Shown here: positions 31,460-38,413 of the stretch, one piece after another | Position numbering within the stretch: position 1 is the stretch's first letter | How the letters are laid out: each line of letters starts with the position of its first letter | Origin: Nucisporomicrobium flavum | GTDB taxonomy: Bacteria; Actinomycetota; Actinomycetes; Mycobacteriales; Micromonosporaceae | Length of the DNA stretch: 64,000 nt | Direction: 5' to 3' | NCBI RefSeq assembly: GCF_016464385.1 | Contig: NZ_JADMLH010000031.1 | Coordinates: 1 to 64,000 of the forward strand | The notes under the pieces: model-generated | The model's input: only the letters and a program-made list of their open reading frames with translations | The model's database searches: none | What the model was told of the DNA's origin: nothing | Program-made: the position numbers and the translations under genes

Positions 31460-32686
31460 ATGACAGTCACCGCCGTACCCGTCTCCACCCGGACCGCCGA
31501 GCCGCGCAGCTCCGCCCGCCACGGCGTGAGCTTCTGGCTGATCGGCGCGGTCTTCGCCATCTCGATGGCGTTCTCGACCGTGCCCACCCCGCTGTACCCG
31601 CTCTACCAGGCGCAGGACGGCTTCACCTCGTTCACGGTCACGGTCGTCTTCGCCGTGTACGCCCTCGGGGTCGTCACCAGCCTGCTGCTGGCCGGGCACA
31701 TCTCCGACTGGACCGGCCGCCGCCGCATCCTGCTTCCCGCGCTCGGCCTGGAGGCGCTGGCGGCGGTGCTGTTCCTCGGGTGGCCCGCGCTGCCCGGACT
31801 GATCGTGGCCCGCTTCGTCACCGGTCTCGGCGTCGGCATGATCACCGCGACGGCCACCGCGTACCTGCTGGAGCTGCATGCCGCGCACCGGCCGGACGCG
31901 GGGCGGGGACGCTTCGAGCTCGTGTCCGCGGCCGCCAACCTCGGCGGGCTGGGGGCGGGGACGCTGGCCGCGGGGGCGCTGGCCCAGTTCGTGACGGCTC
32001 CGCTGCGTACCCCGTACGTCGTCTTCCTGGTTCTGCTCGCGCTCAGCGCGGTCGCCGTCGCTGCCGCGCCGGAGACGGTGGCCGCGCCGACCGCCCGGCC
32101 GCGCTACCGGCCGCAGCGCATCCGCGTGGCCGGGACCGACCGCCTGGCGTACGTGACCGCCGCGCTCGGCGCCTTCGCGGCGTTCGCCGTCTTCGGCCTG
32201 TTCACCTCGCTGGCGCCCACGTTCGTCGCGGGCGCGCTGCACCACCCGGGCCGGCTGCTCGCCGGGGTAGTCGTGTTCGTGGTGTTCGGGGCGGCGGCCG
32301 GCAGCCAGGCCGCGTCCGGCGCGCTGCCGGCCGGGCGCCGCTTCACCGCCGGGCTCACCGCCGAGGCCGCCGGGCTCGTCGTGCTCGCCGCGGGCATGGA
32401 ACTGCCGTCGCTGCCGCTGTTCCTCGCCGGCGGCGCGATCGCCGGAGCGGGCGCGGGGCTGCTGTTCAAGTCGGCGATCGGCTCGGTCGCCGCGGCGGCG
32501 GCTCCGCACGCGCGGGGCGAGGCTCTCGCGGGCTTGTTCCTCATCGCCTACCTCGGCCTGATCGGCCCCGCGCTGGGCCTGGGCATCGCCACCCGCTACC
32601 TGCCGGCCACGACGGCGATGCTGTGGTTCACCGGTCTGCTGCTGGCGCTGCTCGGCGTGACGGCCGCGGCCCGGTCACGCGCCTAA
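31460..32686 (+). CDS. MFS transporter (12-helix drug/metabolite efflux type)
   Basis: A 408-residue major facilitator protein with 12 predicted membrane helices. The first helix carries VPTPLYPLYQ after a short cytoplasmic start, and the loop between helices 2 and 3 has the MFS motif A-like GHISDWTGRRRILLPALGLE. RFVTGLGVGMITATATAYLL is typical of efflux members. The substrate is unknown, but divergent pairing with LysR suggests inducible export. The last 12 bp overlap the convergent nucleotidyltransferase gene. Confidence 0.92.
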   Translation: MTVTAVPVSTRTAEPRSSARHGVSFWLIGAVFAISMAFSTVPTPLYPLYQAQDGFTSFTVTVVFAVYALGVVTSLLLAGHISDWTGRRRILLPALGLEALAAVLFLGWPALPGLIVARFVTGLGVGMITATATAYLLELHAAHRPDAGRGRFELVSAAANLGGLGAGTLAAGALAQFVTAPLRTPYVVFLVLLALSAVAVAAAPETVAAPTARPRYRPQRIRVAGTDRLAYVTAALGAFAAFAVFGLFTSLAPTFVAGALHHPGRLLAGVVVFVVFGAAAGSQAASGALPAGRRFTAGLTAEAAGLVVLAAGMELPSLPLFLAGGAIAGAGAGLLFKSAIGSVAAAAAPHARGEALAGLFLIAYLGLIGPALGLGIATRYLPATTAMLWFTGLLLALLGVTAAARSRA

Positions 32687-33385
32687 CGCCCGGTCCAGCT
32701 CGGCGAACAACTCCCCCGGCGGTGCGGGGTCGAGCTCCAGCCAGAGGGCGCGGCCCGCCCGCCACGCCGCGCCCACATCCTCATGGGTACGCCCCAGAGC
32801 GGCCAGAGTGGCGGCGCCGAGCTCCGCCTCCGCGCGCCGCGACGGCGTCAGCCAGTGCTCCGTGCGGCCCTCGGCGAGGCGGGACATCCACAGCAGATGC
32901 CGCTGCGCATGCGCCAGGGCGTCCAGCTGCCGCAACCGCTCGCCGCGCTCCCCCACGTGGTACGCCAGCAGCAACCAGTTGGCGAAGCGCCCGCACACGT
33001 CGGCTCCGGTGTCGAGCTCGCCGGCGGGTTCGGGCAGGAGACCGTGGCGGTCGACGATCGGCACGATGCGGCTCACCGGCCACTCGGCCACGGCGGCGAT
33101 GTCGGCCACGCGCGCGAAGTGGAACTCGCCGCGGATCAGGCCGGGGAAGAAGGCGACGTGGCTGCCGAACTCGTTGCGGACGACGTACGTGACCGGGGCG
33201 ATCCGCTCGATCCAGGCCCGCTCGTCGCCCGGATCCTCGGCGAAGAACAGCCAGAACTCGATGTCGCTGTGCTCGTCGCCCTCGCCGGTCGCGAAGGAGC
33301 CGTACATCAGCGCGGCGGCGAGCCGGTCGTCGGCGGCGCAGACCTCGCGGGTACGCGCGATGAGCCGCTCGTGCCGCTCAGGCAA
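32675..33385 (-). CDS. Lincosamide nucleotidyltransferase-like protein (Lnu(B/F) type)
   Basis: A 236-residue protein of the DNA polymerase beta-type nucleotidyltransferase fold. MYGSFATGEGDEHSDIEFWL supplies the GS and DXE catalytic motif. YVVRNEFGSHVAFFPGLIRG and EFHF are close to the arrangement in Lnu(B)/Lnu(F) enzymes that adenylylate clindamycin and lincomycin. A C-terminal helical domain (about 120-236) completes the family layout. It is the last gene of an operon: its start overlaps the PLP-lyase stop by 8 bp. Whether it gives antibiotic resistance or modifies a metabolite is not determinable here. Confidence 0.78.
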   Translation of the reverse strand: MPERHERLIARTREVCAADDRLAAALMYGSFATGEGDEHSDIEFWLFFAEDPGDERAWIERIAPVTYVVRNEFGSHVAFFPGLIRGEFHFARVADIAAVAEWPVSRIVPIVDRHGLLPEPAGELDTGADVCGRFANWLLLAYHVGERGERLRQLDALAHAQRHLLWMSRLAEGRTEHWLTPSRRAEAELGAATLAALGRTHEDVGAAWRAGRALWLELDPAPPGELFAELDRALGA

Positions 33386-34292
33386 GGGTCGACGGGTCGG
33401 TGTTGGCGCCGCACAGCAGCACGACGACGCGCTCGCCCGGCGCGGGGACGTACGCGCCCGTGGTCAGGGCGGCCTGGGCTGCGGCCGTACCGTGCTCGAC
33501 GGCGAGGCGGTAGTCCTCCCACAGCCGGCGGCGGGCCTCGACGATGGCCTGGTCGTCGACGAGCACAGCCTCGATCCCGGCCTCCACCGCGGTCCGGAAG
33601 CCGATGTCGCCCACCCGGCGGGCGCCGAGCGAGTCGGCCGCCACCCCGGACACCGGAACATCCACCGGCTCGCCGGCCTCGAGCGCGGCGTGCAGGGCAC
33701 GGGCGGTCCGCGGCTCGACCGCCACCACCTTCGCCCGCCCGTGCAGTGCCGCGCCGAGCCCGGCGACCAGCCCACCGCCGCCCACCGCCACCAGGACCGT
33801 GTCGAAGCCGCGGGGCAGCTGCTCCAGCAGCTCCAGGCCGAGGGTGCCGTTGCCGGCCACCATGTCCGGGTCGTCGTACGCGTGGCAGAACAGCGCGCCG
33901 GTCGATTCGGCGTGCACCACGGCCGCCGCGTACGCCTCCGCGTACTCCTCGCCGACCTGGCTGACCCGGGCGCCCAGCTTGCCGAGCTTCGCGACCTTGA
34001 CCGGCGGCGCGGTGACCGGCACGTAGATCTCGGCCGGCACGCCCAGCTCCCGGGCCGCGTACGCGGCGGCCAGTCCGGCGTTGCCGCCCGACGCGGCGAC
34101 CACCCCGGCTTCCGGCAGGCCGTGCTCGGCGGCCGCCAGGATCTTGTTGAGCATGCCCCGCGCCTTGAAGGACCCGGCGTGCTGGACGAGCTCGAGCTTG
34201 TAGGTCGTGGATCCGTCGGTCAGGACGGGCGTCCGCCGGGCCCGGCCGGCGATGCGGCGGGCGGCGGCCTCGATGGCGGCGGCAGGGATCAC
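33378..34292 (-). CDS. PLP-dependent threonine/serine dehydratase-like enzyme
   Basis: A 304-residue fold-type II PLP enzyme. The PLP-binding Lys lies in AGSFKARGMLNKILAA, the phosphate/glycine loops are ASGGNAGLAAAYA and VAVGGGGLVAGLGAALHG, and the C-terminal end is VVVLLCGANTDPSTL. It has no ACT domain, so it is of the catabolic, short threonine ammonia-lyase/serine dehydratase class. GTG 34292 starts 10 bp after the GAPDH-like gene and its stop overlaps the nucleotidyltransferase gene, showing a three-gene operon. Substrate specificity is uncertain. Confidence 0.87.
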   Translation of the reverse strand: MIPAAAIEAAARRIAGRARRTPVLTDGSTTYKLELVQHAGSFKARGMLNKILAAAEHGLPEAGVVAASGGNAGLAAAYAARELGVPAEIYVPVTAPPVKVAKLGKLGARVSQVGEEYAEAYAAAVVHAESTGALFCHAYDDPDMVAGNGTLGLELLEQLPRGFDTVLVAVGGGGLVAGLGAALHGRAKVVAVEPRTARALHAALEAGEPVDVPVSGVAADSLGARRVGDIGFRTAVEAGIEAVLVDDQAIVEARRRLWEDYRLAVEHGTAAAQAALTTGAYVPAPGERVVVLLCGANTDPSTLA

Positions 34293-34302
34293 CAGATCCG
34301 TT

Positions 34303-35364
34303 CTACACCACGGCCGGGGTGTAGCGGGCGCCCGCCGGCACGGGCTCGCGTTCCCCCACCAGGCGGGCCAGGTCGAGCAGCCGGTGCGAGAAGCCCCACT
34401 CGTTGTCGAACCAGCCGCGCACCTTGACCCCGCCGTCCGCGGTGGTCTGCGTGCCGGACGGGTCGAACAGGCAGGACGCCGGGTTGTCCCGTACGTCGAT
34501 CGACACGGTCGGGTCGGGCTCGTAGTCGATGAGGCCCCGCAGGGGACCGGCGGCGGCCTCGGCCATCGCCCGGTTGACCTCGTCGACGCCGACCGGGCGG
34601 TCTGTGTACCCGCCGAGCTCGGCGAGCGAGCCGATCGGCGTCGGCACACAGTAGTAGCTGTACCGGACGTCGCCGAGCTGCGGCAGCGCGACGCTGATCA
34701 GGTCACCGGCGACGTGGTCGTGCGGGATGATGCTCTCCGCGGTGGCGCGGCCCAGCCGCGGGTCGTCGCGCGAGGTGCCGCTCGTGGTGTCGTGGATCTT
34801 CTGCCAGCCCTGCGCCGCGAGCACCACCGACGTCTGGACGCCCCGCAGCCCGAACCGGTCGAGCAGCACCTTCGCCATCATCGACAGGGCGTTCACCCCG
34901 CACGAGGCCGGCGACACGACGTCGTGCCGGGCCGGGTCGTACGTGTGGTGGTTGGCGCCCCACACCAGGACGGCGTCGGGGTCGACGGCCGACGCGCTGA
35001 TCACGACCTTGCGGGCGCCGCCGTGGGTGATGTGCGTCCGGGCGACGTCGCCGCTGCGGAACCGGCCGGTCGCCTCGATCACCACGTCCACGCCGGCGTC
35101 GGACCACGGGATCCGTCCCGGCTGCGACTCGCGGAATGCCCACACCGGACGGTCAGCGACGACGAGCCGCCCGCGCGCCGCCTCGACCGTGCCCGCGAAC
35201 CGGCCGCGTAAGCTGTCGCGTTTCAACGCGTATGCCAATCGGTCCAGCGGCGCGATGTCATTTATGGCAGCAACGGTGATTCCTGCCTGCGGCGCGGCGG
35301 CGGCGATGCGCATAATGCTGCGCCCGATACGGCCGAAACCGTTGATGCCGATCCTGACACTCAC
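34303..35364 (-). CDS. GAPDH-like dehydrogenase with altered active site
   Basis: A 353-residue member of the glyceraldehyde-3-phosphate dehydrogenase family. The NAD-binding Rossmann motif SVRIGINGFGRIGRSIMRIA is intact, and the Cys is kept (SPASCGVNAL, Cys155, in place of the usual SNASCTTN). The canonical TTxHxYT region holding the catalytic His reads QTSVVLAAQGWQKIHDT, so the His appears to be lost or displaced. WFDNEWGFSHRLLDL is normal. This is probably not the housekeeping glycolytic enzyme; it may use another aldehyde or serve as an antibiotic-tolerant or regulatory form. It heads the operon with the PLP lyase and nucleotidyltransferase genes; a perfect palindrome lies about 100 bp upstream. 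Confidence 0.82.
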   Translation of the reverse strand: MSVRIGINGFGRIGRSIMRIAAAAPQAGITVAAINDIAPLDRLAYALKRDSLRGRFAGTVEAARGRLVVADRPVWAFRESQPGRIPWSDAGVDVVIEATGRFRSGDVARTHITHGGARKVVISASAVDPDAVLVWGANHHTYDPARHDVVSPASCGVNALSMMAKVLLDRFGLRGVQTSVVLAAQGWQKIHDTTSGTSRDDPRLGRATAESIIPHDHVAGDLISVALPQLGDVRYSYYCVPTPIGSLAELGGYTDRPVGVDEVNRAMAEAAAGPLRGLIDYEPDPTVSIDVRDNPASCLFDPSGTQTTADGGVKVRGWFDNEWGFSHRLLDLARLVGEREPVPAGARYTPAVV

Positions 35365-35950
35365 AAAGAACTCCTCGCGCCGACCGAATTCCCTGCATAC
35401 CGCGACGCGACCGCACCGGACATCCAGCGAACACTCGGCGTCACATATCAGACACTATGAGTGTGCAACTTGCACGTCAACCGGAGCGGCACGTGGAGAA
35501 GTTCACGATCATGCAGCACGGTGGCGCGTCACACCGTCGCCGGACTACTCACCCGGCCGTCCGCTCCGGACAGAGTTAACCACCAGCTATTTCACCCTAT
35601 TCCGCGGGGGTACGCCGATGAGCGGAGTCGATCTGCGTGAGTAGTCACATCCGGACAGACCCGCCATGCCCGCCTCGGAGGGCTGCGCGGAGGGCCCGAT
35701 CACCGGCCGTACCTCTCGGCCGATGGGACATCGTCGCAGCTAAATGGCATGCCACGGCCATTCCGGGCCCGCGGGGGCACCTACCGGCGGATCGGATCAC
35801 CGGGCTTTCGGCGGCCCGACGGCGATGGCAATTCATTCACGTACCGTGCAGCTTTGCCGCGCCCGAAACCGCCGGGGCCGCGCCGGGCCGGGATTCCCGC
35901 TCCCCCGCTTTCCGTATCGCGACAACCGATTCCGTCGAACGGCGCCGGCC
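35365..35950. other. Intergenic region without recognised gene
   Basis: About 590 bp between the GAPDH-like gene and the stress-like gene, both on the minus strand. Base composition is slightly lower in GC than its surroundings. Apart from the palindrome at 35463-35475 and a possible nine-codon mini-ORF at 35619-35645 without a clear ribosome-binding site, no coding signal is visible. It may be a regulatory region or decayed sequence. Confidence 0.4.
35463..35475. promoter_or_regulatory. Perfect 13-bp palindrome upstream of the GAPDH-like gene
   Basis: GTGCAA (35463-35468), C, TTGCAC (35470-35475). The core TGCAACTTGCA recurs exactly at 52876-52886 between the XRE-TPR and Prim-Pol-like genes. 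It lies about 100 bp upstream of the GAPDH-like start. Probable operator; the binding protein is unknown. Confidence 0.5.
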
Positions 35951-36307
35951 CTACACCAGGACGGTCAGCGACTCGACCCCGTCGCGGGTGAAGTAGTAGA
36001 CGGCGTGCCCCTGGTGCCGGACCAGCAGGCGGCCGATCAGCTCCCGGTCGGCCCGTGACGCCGGGACCACCAGCAGCGAATGTCCCTTGTGGAGACCCTC
36101 GACGTACAGGTTCATGATCGTCGCGTCGCCGCCCCAGTCGCGCAGCCGGCAGCGCTCGGGGTGCCGCGGACGTACCTCGACGGGAGCGAAACCCGCGGCC
36201 TGCAGCGACGCCACCGCCGCCTGCGCGCCTCGCTGATCGGGGAAGAGGCCGGCGACGGCGTCGGCCGGCCGGGCCACGAACTCGGCGGTGTCCTGGGGGG
36301 TCTGCAT
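35951..36307 (-). CDS. Hypothetical protein, general-stress-protein-like
   Basis: A 118-residue soluble protein. The early section VAGLFPDQRGAQAAVASLQAAGFAPVEVRP resembles the heat-induced stress protein YflT/GSP17M beta-alpha unit that pairs with glycine-zipper domains elsewhere (short excerpt: LFPDQRGAQAAVASLQAAGF). The second half (HKGHSLLVVPASRADRELIG) repeats this arrangement. The fold is therefore probably ferredoxin-like. It stands alone on the minus strand. Function unknown. Confidence 0.65.
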   Translation of the reverse strand: MQTPQDTAEFVARPADAVAGLFPDQRGAQAAVASLQAAGFAPVEVRPRHPERCRLRDWGGDATIMNLYVEGLHKGHSLLVVPASRADRELIGRLLVRHQGHAVYYFTRDGVESLTVLV

Positions 36308-36396
36308 GCTCGCCTCCTGGGGGAACGGCTTGCCCGCAGATTAGGTCGGCGGTTCGCTGTCGGGAACTCGGCAGCCGGATGCCCGACAGAAATGCA

Positions 36397-36630
36397 TCAC
36401 ATAGGACGCCGTCCGGCCTCCCGTGCCAACCGCTTGCGTTCGCGCTGCTCGCGGGTGTACTGCTTGCGCGCCTCAAGGTCGCGCTTCCATCCGTCGCGCG
36501 CGTCCTGCTCGCAGCCGTGCACGGCATTCGACGTCTGGGCCGGGCCGATCAGCGATCGGAAGAACCAGTTGTCGAAGGTCGCGTGGAACCAGCGCAGGAA
36601 CCGGCCCCGCTCCGGGCTCGACGTCGGCAT
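36397..36630 (-). CDS. Small basic hypothetical protein
   Basis: A 77-residue protein, charged and helical toward the C-terminus (EARKQYTREQRERKRLAREA), with an aromatic N-terminal section (GRFLRWFHATFDNWFFRSLI). GGGGGC shortly before ATG 36630 supports this start; an upstream ATG at 36666 would fall inside the divergent operator region. It is divergent from the OhrR-like regulator gene, with the TTAGTGCACAAA palindrome between, so it may be a target of that regulator. Unknown function. Confidence 0.5.
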   Translation of the reverse strand: MPTSSPERGRFLRWFHATFDNWFFRSLIGPAQTSNAVHGCEQDARDGWKRDLEARKQYTREQRERKRLAREAGRRPM

Positions 36631-36655
36631 GGCCGCCCCCAAGATCCAAAAATGA

Positions 36656-36667
36656 TTAGTGCACAAA
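36656..36667. promoter_or_regulatory. Palindrome upstream of the OhrR-like gene, probable operator
   Basis: TTAGTGCACAAA is an imperfect palindrome TTnGTGCACnAA. It lies between the divergent small gene (36630) and the OhrR-like gene (36720). A second partial inverted repeat GTTGG/CCAAC (36670-36674, 36679-36683) is adjacent. This fits autoregulation by a MarR/OhrR protein. Confidence 0.5.
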
Positions 36668-36719
36668 TAGTTGGTACCCCAACCGTTGTAGTCTAGCGGG
36701 CGAACCGAGGAGATCAGCA

Positions 36720-37163
36720 GTGAGTGACCCGAGTGACATCACCGACCCGCTCGCCCTGGAGCAGCAGGTCTGTTTCGCCCTCTCCGTGGCGGCGCGCAGC
36801 GTGGTGGCGGTCTACCGTCCGCTCCTCGAGCCCATGGGCCTGACCCACCCGCAGTACCTGGTCATGCTGGCGCTGTGGCAGTACGCACCGCTGTCCGTAC
36901 GCCGGCTCAGCGAACTGCTCGCCCTCGACCCCGGCACCCTCTCCCCGCTGCTGAAACGCCTCGAGGCGGTCGGCTATCTCGTCCGCGAACGGGACCAGTC
37001 CGACGAGCGCAGCCTCGCGATCACGCTCACCCCCAAGGGCCGGGAGCTGCGCACCGAGGCCGAGAAGATCCCCCCGGCCGTGGTGGAGCGGCTGGGCCTG
37101 CCGGTCGCCGACCTGCAGCACCTGCACGCGGCACTGACCCGGGTCATCGCCGCCTGCAGATGA
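36720..37163 (+). CDS. OhrR-like MarR-family regulator with sensing Cys
   Basis: A 147-residue MarR protein. The N-terminal EQQVCFALSVAARSVVAVYR places Cys18 where OhrR proteins have the peroxide-reactive Cys. The winged helix-turn-helix covers YLVMLALWQYAPLSVRRLSE, LDPGTLSPLLKRLEAVGYLV and RDQSDERSLAITLTPKGREL. It probably represses a promoter until oxidised by organic hydroperoxide. No ohr gene is adjacent. GAGGAG (36707-36712) lies 7 bp before GTG 36720. It is convergent with the O-methyltransferase gene. Confidence 0.85.
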   Translation: MSDPSDITDPLALEQQVCFALSVAARSVVAVYRPLLEPMGLTHPQYLVMLALWQYAPLSVRRLSELLALDPGTLSPLLKRLEAVGYLVRERDQSDERSLAITLTPKGRELRTEAEKIPPAVVERLGLPVADLQHLHAALTRVIAACR

Positions 37164-37169
37164 CGTCAG

Positions 37170-38204
37170 TCAGCGCGAACCATCGCCTTCGCCGGCACCC
37201 GCCAGGCGGCGGGGCACGGGACGCAACTCGATGATCATCCGCAGCCCGGCGACCCGCACCGGCCCGAGCTCCAGCCCGGCCGCCCGGCCGAGCACGCCGA
37301 TCTGGTCGGGTGTCCGGTTGCGGCCGCGGACATAACAGAGCATCCGCAGGTCACCCTCGGTGTCCGGCGCGCCGCCGTCGCCGTCCTCGATGACGATGAC
37401 CCTGCCGTCCGCGCCGGCCGCCTCCGCGCACCGCTCGAGGATCCGCACCGCACTCTCGTCGTCCCAATCGTGCAGCACGCCGGACAGCAGATAGCCGCCC
37501 GCGCCGGGGGGAAGCGGCTCGAAGAAACTCCCGGCCCGGGCCTCGGCCCGGCCACCCAGCTCCGCGAACGCCTCCTCGGCCCGCGCGGCGGCACCGGCCA
37601 GATCGACCACCGTGCCCCGCAGGCCCGCATGCGCCCGGAGCAGCGCGATCAACAGCGTGCCGTTGCCGCCACCCACGTCCACGACGTGCCCCAGCTCACC
37701 CCACGGATAAGCGGCGGCGACCCCGTCACCGTCGACCAGCCGGGAACCCATCAGCGCATCGAACGACGCGGCCAGGCGCGGATCGGCGGCCAGGTCATCC
37801 CAGTACGGCCGGCCGAACTGCCGCGGGTAGGCGGCCTCGCCGGTCCGCACCGTGTGCAGCAACTGGGTGAAACACAGGTCGGCTCGCCCGATGGCGCCCT
37901 CGAGGTCCAGCCAGGCCCGCATGCCCTCCGGGTGGTCGTCGCGCAGCTGCTCGCCGAGCTCGGTCAGGGCGTAGACGCCGTCGCCCGTACGGCTCAGGAC
38001 ACCGGCGGTCACCAGGTGGTTCATCACGCGGGCCAGGGCGTCCGGCTCGGCGTGCGCGGCGGGGGCCAGCGCTTCGACCGTACGCATGCCCGCGGCGATG
38101 TGATCCGCCAAGCGCAAGGTCGCCGCGACGCGGACGGCCATCGGGGTCAGCAGATCGGCCGCGGCCCAGATGCCGCCGCCCCAGCCGGGCTTGTCGTCCG
38201 TCAT
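37170..38204 (-). CDS. SAM-dependent O-methyltransferase (acetylserotonin-type)
   Basis: A 344-residue enzyme with the two-domain layout of secondary-metabolite O-methyltransferases. The N-terminal dimerisation/helix-turn-helix-like domain (LLTPMAVRVAATLRLADHIA, ALARVMNHLVTAGVL) is followed by the SAM site VVDVGGGNGTLLIALLRAHA and the conserved SGVLHDWDDESAVRILERCA, which holds the catalytic-base region. Substrates are usually phenols or hydroxylated metabolites. ATG 38204 follows GGGGGAGAGG. A 43-codon membrane ORF ends 14 bp upstream. It is convergent with the OhrR-like gene. Confidence 0.88.
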   Translation of the reverse strand: MTDDKPGWGGGIWAAADLLTPMAVRVAATLRLADHIAAGMRTVEALAPAAHAEPDALARVMNHLVTAGVLSRTGDGVYALTELGEQLRDDHPEGMRAWLDLEGAIGRADLCFTQLLHTVRTGEAAYPRQFGRPYWDDLAADPRLAASFDALMGSRLVDGDGVAAAYPWGELGHVVDVGGGNGTLLIALLRAHAGLRGTVVDLAGAAARAEEAFAELGGRAEARAGSFFEPLPPGAGGYLLSGVLHDWDDESAVRILERCAEAAGADGRVIVIEDGDGGAPDTEGDLRMLCYVRGRNRTPDQIGVLGRAAGLELGPVRVAGLRMIIELRPVPRRLAGAGEGDGSR

Positions 38205-38218
38205 GGCCTCTCCCCCGA

Positions 38219-38350
38219 TCAGCCGGTCCAGGTCGCCACCACCCAGACCATCCAGACGAAGAGTACGCAGAGAAGCACGACCAGGACGATGTCCACAGTG
38301 CGCGAAATCCGTCCCCACTTCCGCCGCCTCACCGCCCGATCCTCGCTCAT
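38219..38350 (-). CDS. Very small single-pass membrane protein
   Basis: A 43-codon frame: ATG 38350 to TGA 38219-38221. The N-terminus is basic (SEDRAVRRRKWGRISR) and is followed by one strongly hydrophobic helix (DIVLVVLLCVLFVWMVWVVA) and a short tail. A GTG at 38332 with GAGGA 7 bp upstream is an alternative start giving 37 residues. It lies 14 bp before the O-methyltransferase ATG on the same strand. The positive-inside pattern and the ribosome-binding site make it plausible as a real gene, but there is no family evidence. Confidence 0.45.
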   Translation of the reverse strand: MSEDRAVRRRKWGRISRTVDIVLVVLLCVLFVWMVWVVATWTG

Positions 38351-38413
38351 CGCCGGGCCACGGGTCGGCGAAATCCGCTTTGCTCACCACCACGCGCCTT
38401 GCACGCTGAGCGG

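Noticed and set aside
35637..35996. A 119-codon plus-strand frame upstream of the stress-like gene
   Set aside because: No family resemblance, partly antisense to the 35951-36307 gene, and no ribosome-binding site.
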